Shown here one piece after another: positions 10,386 to 24,067 of a stretch of 64,000 nt of DNA. A program made the position numbers and the translations under genes. The notes under the pieces are model-generated. The model ran no database searches. It was not told the DNA's origin and worked only from the letters and a program-made list of their open reading frames with translations. Within the stretch, counting starts at the first letter, position 1. Each line of letters opens with the position of its first letter. The stretch comes from Anisus vortex (lineage: Eukaryota > Mollusca > Gastropoda > Planorbidae), in NCBI GenBank assembly GCA_949126835.1, contig CASBPS010000192.1, positions 131,001 to 195,000 of the forward strand, written 5' to 3'.

Positions 10386-13300
10386 TTGTACAACGACTTG
10401 ACTAGCAGATTTGTGGTAATGGTGCTTCTGTACTGGCCTTACAACGACTTGAATAGCAGATTTGTGGTTTTGGCTTCTCTTTTCGCCTTAATACAGCAGA
10501 TTTGTGGTTTTGGCTTCTCTACTGGACGTACAAAGGCAGATTTGTGGTTTTGGCTTCTCCAGAAACCGTACAACAACTTGAAAAGCAGATTTCTGGTTTT
10601 GGCTCCTTTTCTGGCCGTACAAAAGCAGATTTGTGGTTTTAGCTTTTCCACAATCCGTACAACGACTTGAATAGCAGATTTCTTGTTTTGGCTTTTTTTC
10701 TGGCCGTAAAACAGCAGATTTATGGTTTTGGCTCTCTCCACAAACCGTACAACGACTTGACTAGCAGATTTGTGGTAATGCTGCTTCTGTTCTGGCCGTA
10801 CAACGACTTGAATAGCAGATTTGTGGTTTTGGCTTCTATTTTCGCCGTAATACAGCAGATTTGTGGTTTTGGCTTCTCTACTGGCCGTACAAAAGCAGAT
10901 TTGTGGTTTTGGCTTCTCCAGAAACCGTACAACGACTTGAAAAGCAGATTTCTGGTTTTGGCTCCTTTTCTGGCCGTACAACAGCAGATTTGTGGTTTTG
11001 GCTTTTCCACAATCCGTACAACGTCTTGAATAGCAGATTTCTGGTTTTGGCTCCTTTTCTGGCCGTACAAAAGCAGATTTGTGGTTTTGGCTTTTCCACA
11101 ATCCGTACAACGACTTGAATAGCAGATTTCTAGTTTTGGCTTCTTTTCTGGCCGTACAAGGACTTAAAACGCAGATTTGTTGTTTTGGCTTCTCCACAAA
11201 CCGTACAACGACTTGACTAGCAGATTTGTGGTAATGGTGCTTCTGTTCTGGCCGTACAACGACTTGAATAGCAGATTTGTGGTTTTGGCTTCTATTTTAG
11301 CCGTAATACAGCAGATTTGTGGTTTTGGCTTCCTCTACTGGCCGTACAAAAGCAGATTTGTGGTTTTGGCTTCTCCAGAAACCGTACAACGACTTGAAAA
11401 GCAGATTTCTTGTTTTGGCTTCTTTTCTGGCCGTAAAACAGCAGATTTGTTGTTTTGGCTTCTCTACTGGCCGTACAAAAGCAGATTTGTGGTTTTGGCG
11501 TTTCCACAGTCCGTACAACGACTTGAATAGCAGATTTCTTGTTTTGGCTCCTTTTCTGGCCGTACAACGACTTGAAAAGAGGATTTGTGGTTTTAGCTTC
11601 TCTTTTGGCCGTAACACAGCAGATTTATGGTTTTGGCTCTCTCCACAAACCGTACAACGACATGAATAGCAGATTTCTAGTTTTGGCTTCTTTTCTGGCC
11701 GTACAAAAACTTAAAAAGCAGATTTGTTGTTTTGGCTTCTCCACAAACCGTACAACGACTTGACTAGCAGATTTGTGGTAATGGTGCTTCTGTTCTGGCA
11801 GTACAACGACTTGAATAGCAGATTTGTGGTTTTGGCTTCTCTTTTCGCCGTAATACAGCAGATTTGTGGTTTTGGCTTCTCTACTGCCGTACAAAAGCAG
11901 ATTTGTGGTTTTGGCTTCTCCAGAAACCGTACAACGACTTGAAAAGCAGATTTCTGGTTTTGGCTCCTTTTCTGGCCGTACAACAGCAGATTTGTGGTTT
12001 TGGCTTTTCCACAATCCGTACAACGTCTTGAATAGCAGATTTCTGGTTTTGGCTCCTTTTCTGGCCGTACAAAAGCAGATTTGTGGTTTTGGCTTTTCCA
12101 CAATCCGTACAACGACTTGAATAGCAGATTTCTAGTTTTGGCTTCTTTTCTGGCCGTACAAGGACTTAAAACGCAGATTTGTTGTTTTGGCTTCTCCACA
12201 AATTGTACAACGACTTGACTAGCAGATTTGTGGTAATGGTGCTTCTGTACTGGCCTTACAACGACTTGAATAGCAGATTTGTGGTTTTGGCTTCTCTTTT
12301 CGCCTTAATACAGCAGATTTGTGGTTTTGGCTTCTCTACTGGACGTACAAAGGCAGATTTGTGGTTTTGGCTTCTCCAGAAACCGTACAACAACTTGAAA
12401 AGCAGATTTCTGGTTTTGGCTCCTTTTCTGGCCGTACAAAAGCAGATTTGTGGTTTTAGCTTTTCCACAATCCGTACAACGACTTGAATAGCAGATTTTT
12501 TGTTTTGGCTTTTTTTCTGGCCGTAAAACAGCAGATTTATGGTTTTGGCTCTCTCCACAAACCGTACAACGACTTGAATAGCAGATTTCTAGTTTTGGCT
12601 TCTTTTCTGGCCGTACAAGGACTTAAAACGCACATTTGTTGTTTTGGCTTCTCCACAAATTGTACAACGACTTGACTAGCAGATTTGTGGTAATGGTGCT
12701 TCTGTTCTGGCCTTACAACGACTTGAATAGCAGATTTGTGGTTTTGGCTTCTCTTTTCGCCTTAATACAGCAGATTTGTGGTTTTGGCTTCTCTACTGGA
12801 CGTACAAAGGCAGATTTGTGGTTTTGGCTTCTCCAGAAACCGTACAACAACTTGAAAAGCAGATTTCTGGTTTTGGCTCCTTTTCTTTCCGTACAAAAGC
12901 AGATTTGTGGTTTTAGCTTTTCCACAATCCGTACAACGACTTGAATAGCAGATTTCTTGTTTTGGCTTTTTTTCTGGCCGTAAAACAGCAGATTTATGGT
13001 TTTGGCTCTCTCCACAAACCGTACAACGACTTGAATAGCAGATTTCTAGTTTTGGCTTCTTTACTGGCCGTACAAAAGCAGATTTGTGGTTTTGGTTTTT
13101 CCACAATCCGTACAACGACTTGAATAGCAGATTTCTAGTTTTGGCTTCTTTTCTGGCCGTACAAGGACTTAAAACGCAGATTTGTTGTTTTGGCTTCTCC
13201 ACAAACCGTACAACGACTTGACTAGCAGATTTGTGGTAATGGTGCTTCTGTTCTGGCCGTACAACGACTTGAATAGCAGATTTGTGGTTTTGGCTTCTCT

Positions 13301-16300
13301 TTTCGCCGTAATACAGCAGATTTGTGGTTTTGGCTTCCTCTACTGGCCGTACAAAAGCAGATTTGTGGTTTTGGCTTCTCCAGAAACCGTACAACGACTT
13401 GAAAAGCAGATTTCTTGTTTTGGCTTCTTTTCTGGCCGTAAAACAGCAGATTTGTTGTTTTGGCTTCTCTACTGGCCGTACAAAAGCAGATTTGTGGTTT
13501 TGGCGTTTCCACAGTCCGTACAACGACTTGAATAGCAGATTTCTTGTTTTGGCTCCTTTTCTGGCCGTACAACGACTTGAAAAGAGGATTTGTGGTTTTA
13601 GCTTCTCTTTTGGCCGTAACACAGTAGATTTATGGTTTTGGCTCTCTCCACAAACCGTACAACGACATGAATAGCAGATTTCTAGTTTTGGCTTCTTTTC
13701 TGGCCGTACAAAAACTTAAAAAGCAGATTTGTTGTTTTGGCTTCTCCACAAACCGTACAACGACTTGACTAGCAGATTTGTGGTAATGGTGCTTCTGTTC
13801 TGGCAGTACAACGACTTGAATAGCAGATTTGTGGTTTTGGCTTCTCTTTTCGCCGTAATACAGCAGATTTGTGGTTTTGGCTTCTCTACTGGCCGTACAA
13901 AAGCAGATTTGTGGTTTTGGCTTCTCCAGAAACCGTACAACGACTTGAAAAGCAGATTTCTGGTTTTGGCTCCTTTTCTGGCCGTACAACAGCAGATTTG
14001 TGGTTTTGGCTTTTCCACAATCCGTACAACGTCTTGAATAGCAGATTTCTGGTTTTGGCTCCTTTTCTGGCCGTACAAAAGCAGATTTGTGGTTTTGGCT
14101 TTTCCACAATCCGTACAACGACTTGAATAGCAGATTTCTAGTTTTGGCTTCTTTTCTGGCCGTACAAGGACTTAAAACGCAGATTTGTTGTTTTGGCTTC
14201 TCCACAAACCGTACAACGACTTGACTAGCAGATTTGTGGTAATGGTGCTTCTGTTCTGGCCGTACAACGACTTGAATAGCAGATTTGTGGTTTTGGCTTC
14301 TCTTTTCGCCGTAATACAGCAGATTTGTGGTTTTGGCTTCCTCTACTGGCCGTACAAAAGCAGATTTGTGGTTTTGGCTTCTCCAGAAACCGTACAACGA
14401 CTTGAAAAGCAGATTTCTTGTTTTGGCTTCTTTTCTGGCCGTAAAACAGCAGATTTGTTGTTTTGGCTTCTCTACTGGCCGTACAAAAGCAGATTTGTGG
14501 TTTTGGCGTTTCCACAGTCCGTACAACGACTTGAATAGCAGATTTCTTGTTTTGGCTCCTTTTCTGGCCGTACAACGACTTGAAAAGAGGATTTGTGGTT
14601 TTAGCTTCTCTTTTGGCCGTAACACAGCAGATTTATGGTTTTGGCTCTCTCCACAAACCGTACAACGACATGAATAGCAGATTTCTAGTTTTGGCTTCTT
14701 TTCTGGCCGTACAAAAACTTAAAAAGCAGATTTGTTGTTTTGGCTTCTCCACAAACCGTACAACGACTTGACTAGCAGATTTGTGGTAATGGTGCTTCTG
14801 TTCTGGCAGTACAACGACTTGAATAGCAGATTTGTGGTTTTGGCTTCTCTTTTCGCCGTAATACAGCAGATTTGTGGTTTTGGCTTCTCTACTGGCCGTA
14901 CAAAAGCAGATTTGTGGTTTTGGCTTCTCCAGAAACCGTACAACGACTTGAAAAGCAGATTTCTGGTTTTGGCTCCTTTTCTGGCCGTACAACAGCAGAT
15001 TTGTGGTTTTGGCTTTTCCACAATCCGTACAACGTCTTGAATAGCAGATTTCTGGTTTTGGCTCCTTTTCTGGCCGTACAAAAGCAGATTTGTGGTTTTG
15101 GCTTTTCCACAATCCGTACAACGACTTGAATAGCAGATTTCTAGTTTTGGCTTCTTTTCTGGCCGTACAAGGACTTAAAACGCAGATTTGTTGTTTTGGC
15201 TTCTCCACAAATTGTACAACGACTTGACTAGCAGATTTGTGGTAATGGTGCTTCTGTACTGGCCTTACAACGACTTGAATAGCAGATTTGTGGTTTTGGC
15301 TTCTCTTTTCGCCTTAATACAGCAGATTTGTGGTTTTGGCTTCTCTACTGGACGTACAAAGGCAGATTTGTGGTTTTGGCTTCTCCAGAAACCGTACAAC
15401 AACTTGAAAAGCAGATTTCTGGTTTTGGCTCCTTTTCTGGCCGTACAAAAGCAGATTTGTGGTTTTAGCTTTTCCACAATCCGTACAACGACTTGAATAG
15501 CAGATTTCTTGTTTTGGCTTTTTTTCTGGCCGTAAAACAGCAGATTTATGGTTTTGGCTCTCTCCACAAACCGTACAACGACTTGACTAGCAGATTTGTG
15601 GTAATGCTGCTTCTGTTCTGGCCGTACAACGACTTGAATAGCAGATTTGTGGTTTTGGCTTCTATTTTCGCCGTAATACAGCAGATTTGTGGTTTTGGCT
15701 TCTCTACTGGCCGTACAAAAGCAGATTTGTGGTTTTGGCTTCTCCAGAAACCGTACAACGACTTGAAAAGCAGATTTCTGGTTTTGGCTCCTTTTCTGGC
15801 CGTACAACAGCAGATTTGTGGTTTTGGCTTTTCCACAATCCGTACAACGTCTTGAATAGCAGATTTCTGGTTTTGGCTCCTTTTCTGGCCGTACAAAAGC
15901 AGATTTGTGGTTTTGGCTTTTCCACAATCCGTACAACGACTTGAATAGCAGATTTCTAGTTTTGGCTTCTTTTCTGGCCGTACAAGGACTTAAAACGCAG
16001 ATTTGTTGTTTTGGCTTCTCCACAAATTGTACAACGACTTGACTAGCAGATTTGTGGTAATGGTGCTTCTGTACTGGCCTTACAACGACTTGAATAGCAG
16101 ATTTGTGGTTTTGGCTTCTCTTTTCGCCTTAATACAGCAGATTTGTGGTTTTGGCTTCTCTACTGGACGTACAAAGGCAGATTTGTGGTTTTGGCTTCTC
16201 CAGAAACCGTACAACAACTTGAAAAGCAGATTTCTGGTTTTGGCTCCTTTTCTGGCCGTACAAAAGCAGATTTGTGGTTTTAGCTTTTCCACAATCCGTA

Positions 16301-17522
16301 CAACGACTTGAATAGCAGATTTCTTGTTTTGGCTTTTTTTCTGGCCGTAAAACAGCAGATTTATGGTTTTGGCTTCTCTACTGGCCGTACAAAAGCAGAT
16401 TTGTGGTTTTGGCGTTTCCACAGTCCGTACAACGACTTGAATAGCAGATTTCTTGTTTTGGCTCCTTTTCTGGCCGTACAACGACTTGAAAAGAGGATTT
16501 GTGGTTTTAGCTTCTCTTTTGGCCGTAACACAGCAGATTTATGGTTTTGGCTCTCTCCACAAACCGTACAACGACATGAATAGCAGATTTCTAGTTTTGG
16601 CTTCTTTTCTGGCCGTACAAAAACTTAAAAAGCAGATTTGTTGTTTTGGCTTCTCCACAAACCGTACAACGACTTGACTAGCAGATTTGTGGTAATGGTG
16701 CTTCTGTTCTGGCAGTACAACGACTTGAATAGCAGATTTGTGGTTTTGGCTTCTCTTTTCGCCGTAATACAGCAGATTTGTGGTTTTGGCTTCTCTACTG
16801 GCCGTACAAAAGCAGATTTGTGGTTTTGGCTTCTCCAGAAACCGTACAACGACTTGAAAAGCAGATTTCTGGTTTTGGCTCCTTTTCTGGCCGTACAACA
16901 GCAGATTTGTGGTTTTGGCTTTTCCACAATCCGTACAACGTCTTGAATAGCAGATTTCTGGTTTTGGCTCCTTTTCTGGCCGTACAAAAGCAGATTTGTG
17001 GTTTTGGCTTTTCCACAATCCGTACAACGACTTGAATAGCAGATTTCTAGTTTTGGCTTCTTTTCTGGCCGTACAAGGACTTAAAACGCAGATTTGTTGT
17101 TTTGGCTTCTCCACAAACCGTACAACGACTTGACTAGCAGATTTGTGGTAATGGTGCTTCTGTTCTGGCCGTACAACGACTTGAATAGCAGATTTGTGGT
17201 TTTGGCTTCTCTTTTCGCCGTAATACAGCAGATTTGTGGTTTTGGCTTCCTCTACTGGCCGTACAAAAGCAGATTTGTGGTTTTGGCTTCTCCAGAAACC
17301 GTACAACGACTTGAAAAGCAGATTTCTTGTTTTGGCTTCTTTTCTGGCCGTAAAACAGCAGATTTGTTGTTTTGGCTTCTCTACTGGCCGTACAAAAGCA
17401 GATTTGTGGTTTTGGCGTTTCCACAGTCCGTACAACGACTTGAATAGCAGATTTCTTGTTTTGGCTCCTTTTCTGGCCGTACAACGACTTGAAAAGAGGA
17501 TTTGTGGTTTTAGCTTCTCTTT

Positions 17523-20500
17523 TGGCCGTAACACAGCAGATTTATGGTTTTGGCTCTCTCCACAAACCGTACAACGACATGAATAGCAGATTTCTAGTTT
17601 TGGCTTCTTTTCTGGCCGTACAAAAACTTAAAAAGCAGATTTGTTGTTTTGGCTTCTCCACAAACCGTACAACGACTTGACTAGCAGATTTGTGGTAATG
17701 GTGCTTCTGTTCTGGCAGTACAACGACTTGAATAGCAGATTTGTGGTTTTGGCTTCTCTTTTCGCCGTAATACAGCAGATTTGTGGTTTTGGCTTCTCTA
17801 CTGGCCGTACAAAAGCAGATTTGTGGTTTTGGCTTCTCCAGAAACCGTACAACGACTTGAAAAGCAGATTTCTGGTTTTGGCTCCTTTTCTGGCCGTACA
17901 ACAGCAGATTTGTGGTTTTGGCTTTTCCACAATCCGTACAACGTCTTGAATAGCAGATTTCTGGTTTTGGCTCCTTTTCTGGCCGTACAAAAGCAGATTT
18001 GTGGTTTTGGCTTTTCCACAATCCGTACAACGACTTGAATAGCAGATTTCTAGTTTTGGCTTCTTTTCTGGCCGTACAAGGACTTAAAACGCAGATTTGT
18101 TGTTTTGGCTTCTCCACAAATTGTACAACGACTTGACTAGCAGATTTGTGGTAATGGTGCTTCTGTACTGGCCTTACAACGACTTGAATAGCAGATTTGT
18201 GGTTTTGGCTTCTCTTTTCGCCTTAATACAGCAGATTTGTGGTTTTGGCTTCTCTACTGGACGTACAAAGGCAGATTTGTGGTTTTGGCTTCTCCAGAAA
18301 CCGTACAACAACTTGAAAAGCAGATTTCTGGTTTTGGCTCCTTTTCTGGCCGTACAAAAGCAGATTTGTGGTTTTAGCTTTTCCACAATCCGTACAACGA
18401 CTTGAATAGCAGATTTCTTGTTTTGGCTTTTTTTCTGGCCGTAAAACAGCAGATTTATGGTTTTGGCTCTCTCCACAAACCGTACAACGACTTGACTAGC
18501 AGATTTGTGGTAATGCTGCTTCTGTTCTGGCCGTACAACGACTTGAATAGCAGATTTGTGGTTTTGGCTTCTATTTTCGCCGTAATACAGCAGATTTGTG
18601 GTTTTGGCTTCTCTACTGGCCGTACAAAAGCAGATTTGTGGTTTTGGCTTCTCCAGAAACCGTACAACGACTTGAAAAGCAGATTTCTGGTTTTGGCTCC
18701 TTTTCTGGCCGTACAACAGCAGATTTGTGGTTTTGGCTTTTCCACAATCCGTACAACGTCTTGAATAGCAGATTTCTGGTTTTGGCTCCTTTTCTGGCCG
18801 TACAAAAGCAGATTTGTGGTTTTGGCTTTTCCACAATCCGTACAACGACTTGAATAGCAGATTTCTAGTTTTGGCTTCTTTTCTGGCCGTACAAGGACTT
18901 AAAACGCAGATTTGTTGTTTTGGCTTCTCCACAAATTGTACAACGACTTGACTAGCAGATTTGTGGTAATGGTGCTTCTGTACTGGCCTTACAACGACTT
19001 GAATAGCAGATTTGTGGTTTTGGCTTCTCTTTTCGCCTTAATACAGCAGATTTGTGGTTTTGGCTTCTCTACTGGACGTACAAAGGCAGATTTGTGGTTT
19101 TGGCTTCTCCAGAAACCGTACAACAACTTGAAAAGCAGATTTCTGGTTTTGGCTCCTTTTCTGGCCGTACAAAAGCAGATTTGTGGTTTTAGCTTTTCCA
19201 CAATCCGTACAACGACTTGAATAGCAGATTTCTTGTTTTGGCTTTTTTTCTGGCCGTAAAACAGCAGATTTATGGTTTTGGCTCTCTCCACAAACCGTAC
19301 AACGACTTGACTAGCAGATTTGTGGTAATGCTGCTTCTGTTCTGGCCGTACAACGACTTGAATAGCAGATTTGTGGTTTTGGCTTCTATTTTCGCCGTAA
19401 TACAGCAGATTTGTGGTTTTGGCTTCTCTACTGGCCGTACAAAAGCAGATTTGTGGTTTTGGCTTCTCCAGAAACCGTACAACGACTTAAAAAGCAGATT
19501 TCTAGTTTTGGCTCCTTTTCTGGCCGTACAAAAGCAGATTTGTGGTTTTGGCTTTTCCACAATCCGTACAACGACTTGAATAGCAGATTTCTTGTTTTGG
19601 CTTCTTTTCTGGCCGTAAAACAGCAGATTTGTGGTTTTGGTTTTTCCACAATCCGTACAACGACTTCAATAGCAGATTTCTAGTTTTGGCTTCTTTTCTG
19701 GCCGTACAAGGACTTAAAACGCAGATTTGTAGTTTTGGCTTCTCCACAAACCGTACAACGACTTGACTAGCAGATTTGTGGTAATGGTGCTTCTGTTCTG
19801 GCCGTACAACGACTTGAATAGCAGATTTGTGGTTTTGGCTTCTCTTTTCTCCGTAATACAGCAGATTTGTGGTTTTGGCTTCTCTACTGGCCGTACAAAA
19901 GCAGATTTGTGGTTTTAGCTTTTCCACAATCCGTACAACGACTTGAATAGCAGATTTGTGGTAATGCTGCTTCTGTTCTGGCCGTACAACGACTTGAATA
20001 GCAGATTTGTGGTTTTGGCTTCTCTTTTCGCCGTAATACAGCAGATTTGTGGTTTTGGCTTCTCTAATGGCCGTACAAAAGCAGATTTGTGGTTTTGGCT
20101 TCTCCAGAAACCGTACAACGTCTTGAAAAGCAGATTTCTGGTTTTGGCTCCTTTTCTAGCCGTACAGAAGCAGATTTGTGGTTTTGGCTTTTCCACAATC
20201 CGTACAACGTTCTGAATAGCAGATTTCTTGTTTTGGCTTCTTTTCTGGCCGTAAAACAGCAGATTTGTGGTTTTGGCTTCTCCAGAAACCGTACAACGAC
20301 TTGAAAAGCAGATTTCTGGTTTTGGCTCCTTTTCTGGCCGTACAAAAGCAGATTTGTGGTTTTGGCTTTTCCACAATCCGTACAACGACTTGAATAGCAG
20401 ATTTCTAGTTTTGGCTTCTTTTCTGGCCGTACATGGACTTAAAACGCAGATTTGATGTTTTGGCTTCTCCACAAACCGTACAACGACTTGACTAGCAGAT

Positions 20501-23500
20501 TTGTGGTAATGGTGCTTCTGTTCTGGCCGTACAACGACTTGAATAGCAGATTTGTGGTTTTGGCTTCTCTTTTCGCCGTAATACAGCAGATTTTTGGTTT
20601 TGGCTTCTCTACTGGCCGTACAAAAGCAGATTTGTGGTTTTGGCTTCTCCAGAAACCGAATAACGACTTGAAAAGCAGATTTCTGGTTTTGGCTCCTTTT
20701 CTGGCCGTACAAAAGCAGATTTGTGGTTTTGGCTTTTCCACAATCCGTACAACGTCTTGAATAGCAGATTTCTTGTATTGGCTTCTTTTCTGGCCGTAAC
20801 ACAGCAGATTTATGGTTTTGGCTCTCTCCACAAACCGTACAACGACATGAATAGCAGATTTCTAGTTTTGGCTTCTTTTCTGGCCGTACAAAAACTTAAA
20901 AAGCAGATTTGTTGTTTTGGCTTCTCCACAAACCGTACAACGACTTGACTAGCAGATTTGTGGTAATGGTGCTTCTGTTCTGGCAGTACAACGACTTGAA
21001 TAGCAGATTTGTGGTTTTGGCTTCTCTTTTCGCCGTAATACAGCAGATTTGTGGTTTTGGCTTCTCTACTGGCCGTACAAAAGCAGATTTGTGGTTTTGG
21101 CTTCTCCAGAAACCGTACAACGACTTGAAAAGCAGATTTCTGGTTTTGGCTCCTTTTCTGGCCGTACAACAGCAGATTTGTGGTTTTGGCTTTTCCACAA
21201 TCCGTACAACGTCTTGAATAGCAGATTTCTGGTTTTGGCTCCTTTTCTGGCCGTACAAAAGCAGATTTGTGGTTTTGGCTTTTCCACAATCCGTACAACG
21301 ACTTGAATAGCAGATTTCTAGTTTTGGCTTCTTTTCTGGCCGTACAAGGACTTAAAACGCAGATTTGTTGTTTTGGCTTCTCCACAAATTGTACAACGAC
21401 TTGACTAGCAGATTTGTGGTAATGGTGCTTCTGTACTGGCCTTACAACGACTTGAATAGCAGATTTGTGGTTTTGGCTTCTCTTTTCGCCTTAATACAGC
21501 AGATTTGTGGTTTTGGCTTCTCTACTGGACGTACAAAGGCAGATTTGTGGTTTTGGCTTCTCCAGAAACCGTACAACAACTTGAAAAGCAGATTTCTGGT
21601 TTTGGCTCCTTTTCTGGCCGTACAAAAGCAGATTTGTGGTTTTAGCTTTTCCACAATCCGTACAACGACTTGAATAGCAGATTTCTTGTTTTGGCTTTTT
21701 TTCTGGCCGTAAAACAGCAGATTTATGGTTTTGGCTCTCTCCACAAACCGTACAACGACTTGACTAGCAGATTTGTGGTAATGCTGCTTCTGTTCTGGCC
21801 GTACAACGACTTGAATAGCAGATTTGTGGTTTTGGCTTCTATTTTCGCCGTAATACAGCAGATTTGTGGTTTTGGCTTCTCTACTGGCCGTACAAAAGCA
21901 GATTTGTGGTTTTGGCTTCTCCAGAAACCGTACAACGACTTGAAAAGCAGATTTCTGGTTTTGGCTCCTTTTCTGGCCGTACAACAGCAGATTTGTGGTT
22001 TTGGCTTTTCCACAATCCGTACAACGTCTTGAATAGCAGATTTCTGGTTTTGGCTCCTTTTCTGGCCGTACAAAAGCAGATTTGTGGTTTTGGCTTTTCC
22101 ACAATCCGTACAACGACTTGAATAGCAGATTTCTAGTTTTGGCTTCTTTTCTGGCCGTACAAGGACTTAAAACGCAGATTTGTTGTTTTGGCTTCTCCAC
22201 AAATTGTACAACGACTTGACTAGCAGATTTGTGGTAATGGTGCTTCTGTACTGGCCTTACAACGACTTGAATAGCAGATTTGTGGTTTTGGCTTCTCTTT
22301 TCGCCTTAATACAGCAGATTTGTGGTTTTGGCTTCTCTACTGGACGTACAAAGGCAGATTTGTGGTTTTGGCTTCTCCAGAAACCGTACAACAACTTGAA
22401 AAGCAGGTTTCTGGTTTTGGCTCCTTTTCTGGCCGTACAAAAGCAGATTTGTGGTTTTAGCTTTTCCACAATCCGTACAACGACTTGAATAGCAGATTTC
22501 TTGTTTTGGCTTTTTTTCTGGCCGTAAAACAGCAGATTTATGGTTTTGGCTCTCTCCACAAACCGTACAACGACTTGACTAGCAGATTTGTGGTAATGCT
22601 GCTTCTGTTCTGGCCGTACAACGACTTGAATAGCAGATTTGTGGTTTTGGCTTCTATTTTCGCCGTAATACAGCAGATTTGTGGTTTTGGCTTCTCTACT
22701 GGCCGTACAAAAGCAGATTTGTGGTTTTGGCTTCTCCAGAAACCGTACAACGACTTAAAAAGCAGATTTCTAGTTTTGGCTCCTTTTCTGGCCGTACAAA
22801 AGCAGATTTGTGGTTTTGGCTTTTCCACAATCCGTACAACGACTTGAATAGCAGATTTCTTGTTTTGGCTTCTTTTCTGGCCGTAAAACAGCAGATTTGT
22901 GGTTTTGGTTTTTCCACAATCCGTACAACGACTTCAATAGCAGATTTCTAGTTTTGGCTTCTTTTCTGGCCGTACAAGGACTTAAAACGCAGATTTGTAG
23001 TTTTGGCTTCTCCACAAACCGTACAACGACTTGACTAGCAGATTTGTGGTAATGGTGCTTCTGTTCTGGCCGTACAACGACTTGAATAGCAGATTTGTGG
23101 TTTTGGCTTCTCTTTTCTCCGTAATACAGCAGATTTGTGGTTTTGGCTTCTCTACTGGCCGTACAAAAGCAGATTTGTGGTTTTAGCTTTTCCACAATCC
23201 GTACAACGACTTGAATAGCAGATTTGTGGTAATGCTGCTTCTGTTCTGGCCGTACAACGACTTGAATAGCAGATTTGTGGTTTTGGCTTCTCTTTTCGCC
23301 GTAATACAGCAGATTTGTGGTTTTGGCTTCTCTAATGGCCGTACAAAAGCAGATTTGTGGTTTTGGCTTCTCCAGAAACCGTACAACGACTTGAAAAGCA
23401 GATTTCTGGTTTTGGCTCCTTTTCTAGCCGTACAGAAGCAGATTTGTGGTTTTGGCTTTTCCACAATCCGTACAACGTTCTGAATAGCAGATTTCTTGTT

Positions 23501-24067
23501 TTGGCTTCTTTTCTGGCCGTAAAACAGCAGATTTGTGGTTTTGGCTTCTCCAGAAACCGTACAACGACTTGAAAAGCAGATTTCTGGTTTTGGCTCCTTT
23601 TCTGGCCGTACAAAAGCAGATTTGTGGTTTTGGCTTTTCCACAATCCGTACAACGACTTGAATAGCAGATTTCTAGTTTTGGCTTCTTTTCTGGCCGTAC
23701 ATGGACTTAAAACGCAGATTTGATGTTTTGGCTTCTCCACAAACCGTACAACGACTTGACTAGCAGATTTGTGGTAATGGTGCTTCTGTTCTGGCCGTAC
23801 AACGACTTGAATAGCAGATTTGTGGTTTTGGCTTCTCTTTTCGCCGTAATACAGCAGATTTTTGGTTTTGGCTTCTCTACTGGCCGTACAAAAGCAGATT
23901 TGTGGTTTTGGCTTCTCCAGAAACCGAATAACGACTTGAAAAGCAGATTTCTGGTTTTGGCCCCTTTTCTGGCCGTACAAAAGCAGATTTGTGGTTTTGG
24001 CTTTTCCACAATCCGTACAACGTCTTGAATAGCAGATTTCTTGTATTGGCTTCTTTTCTGGCCGTAA
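17523..24067 (+). repeat. 3,268-bp block duplicated in tandem
   Basis: Copy 1 is 17523-20790 and copy 2 is 20791-24058. The joins share tggccgtaa, where the sequence switches between ccgtaacacagcag and ccgtaaaacagcag. Differences between copies include t at 20121 against a at 23389, ggctcctttt near 20693 against ggcccctttt near 23961, and agcagattt against agcaggttt near 22406. Copy 1 begins inside the right end of the 7,735-bp duplication, so this event probably followed it. Confidence 0.9.

Larger units (their letters stand above)
3502..18935 (+). repeat. 7,735-bp block duplicated in tandem
   Basis: Copy 1 runs 3502-11200 and copy 2 runs 11237-18935, at offset 7,735. The join lies in the homologous stretch 11201-11236. 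The left limit is the last mismatch (c at 3501 against g at 11236). The right limit is aaaccg at 11201 against aaattg at 18936. Both copies share rare private changes, such as the 1-bp deletion ctactgccg at 4123-4161 and 11858-11896. The one difference I located is c at 5890 against t at 13625 (acagcag versus acagtag). The near identity points to a very recent exchange; assembly duplication is the alternative. Confidence 0.9.
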
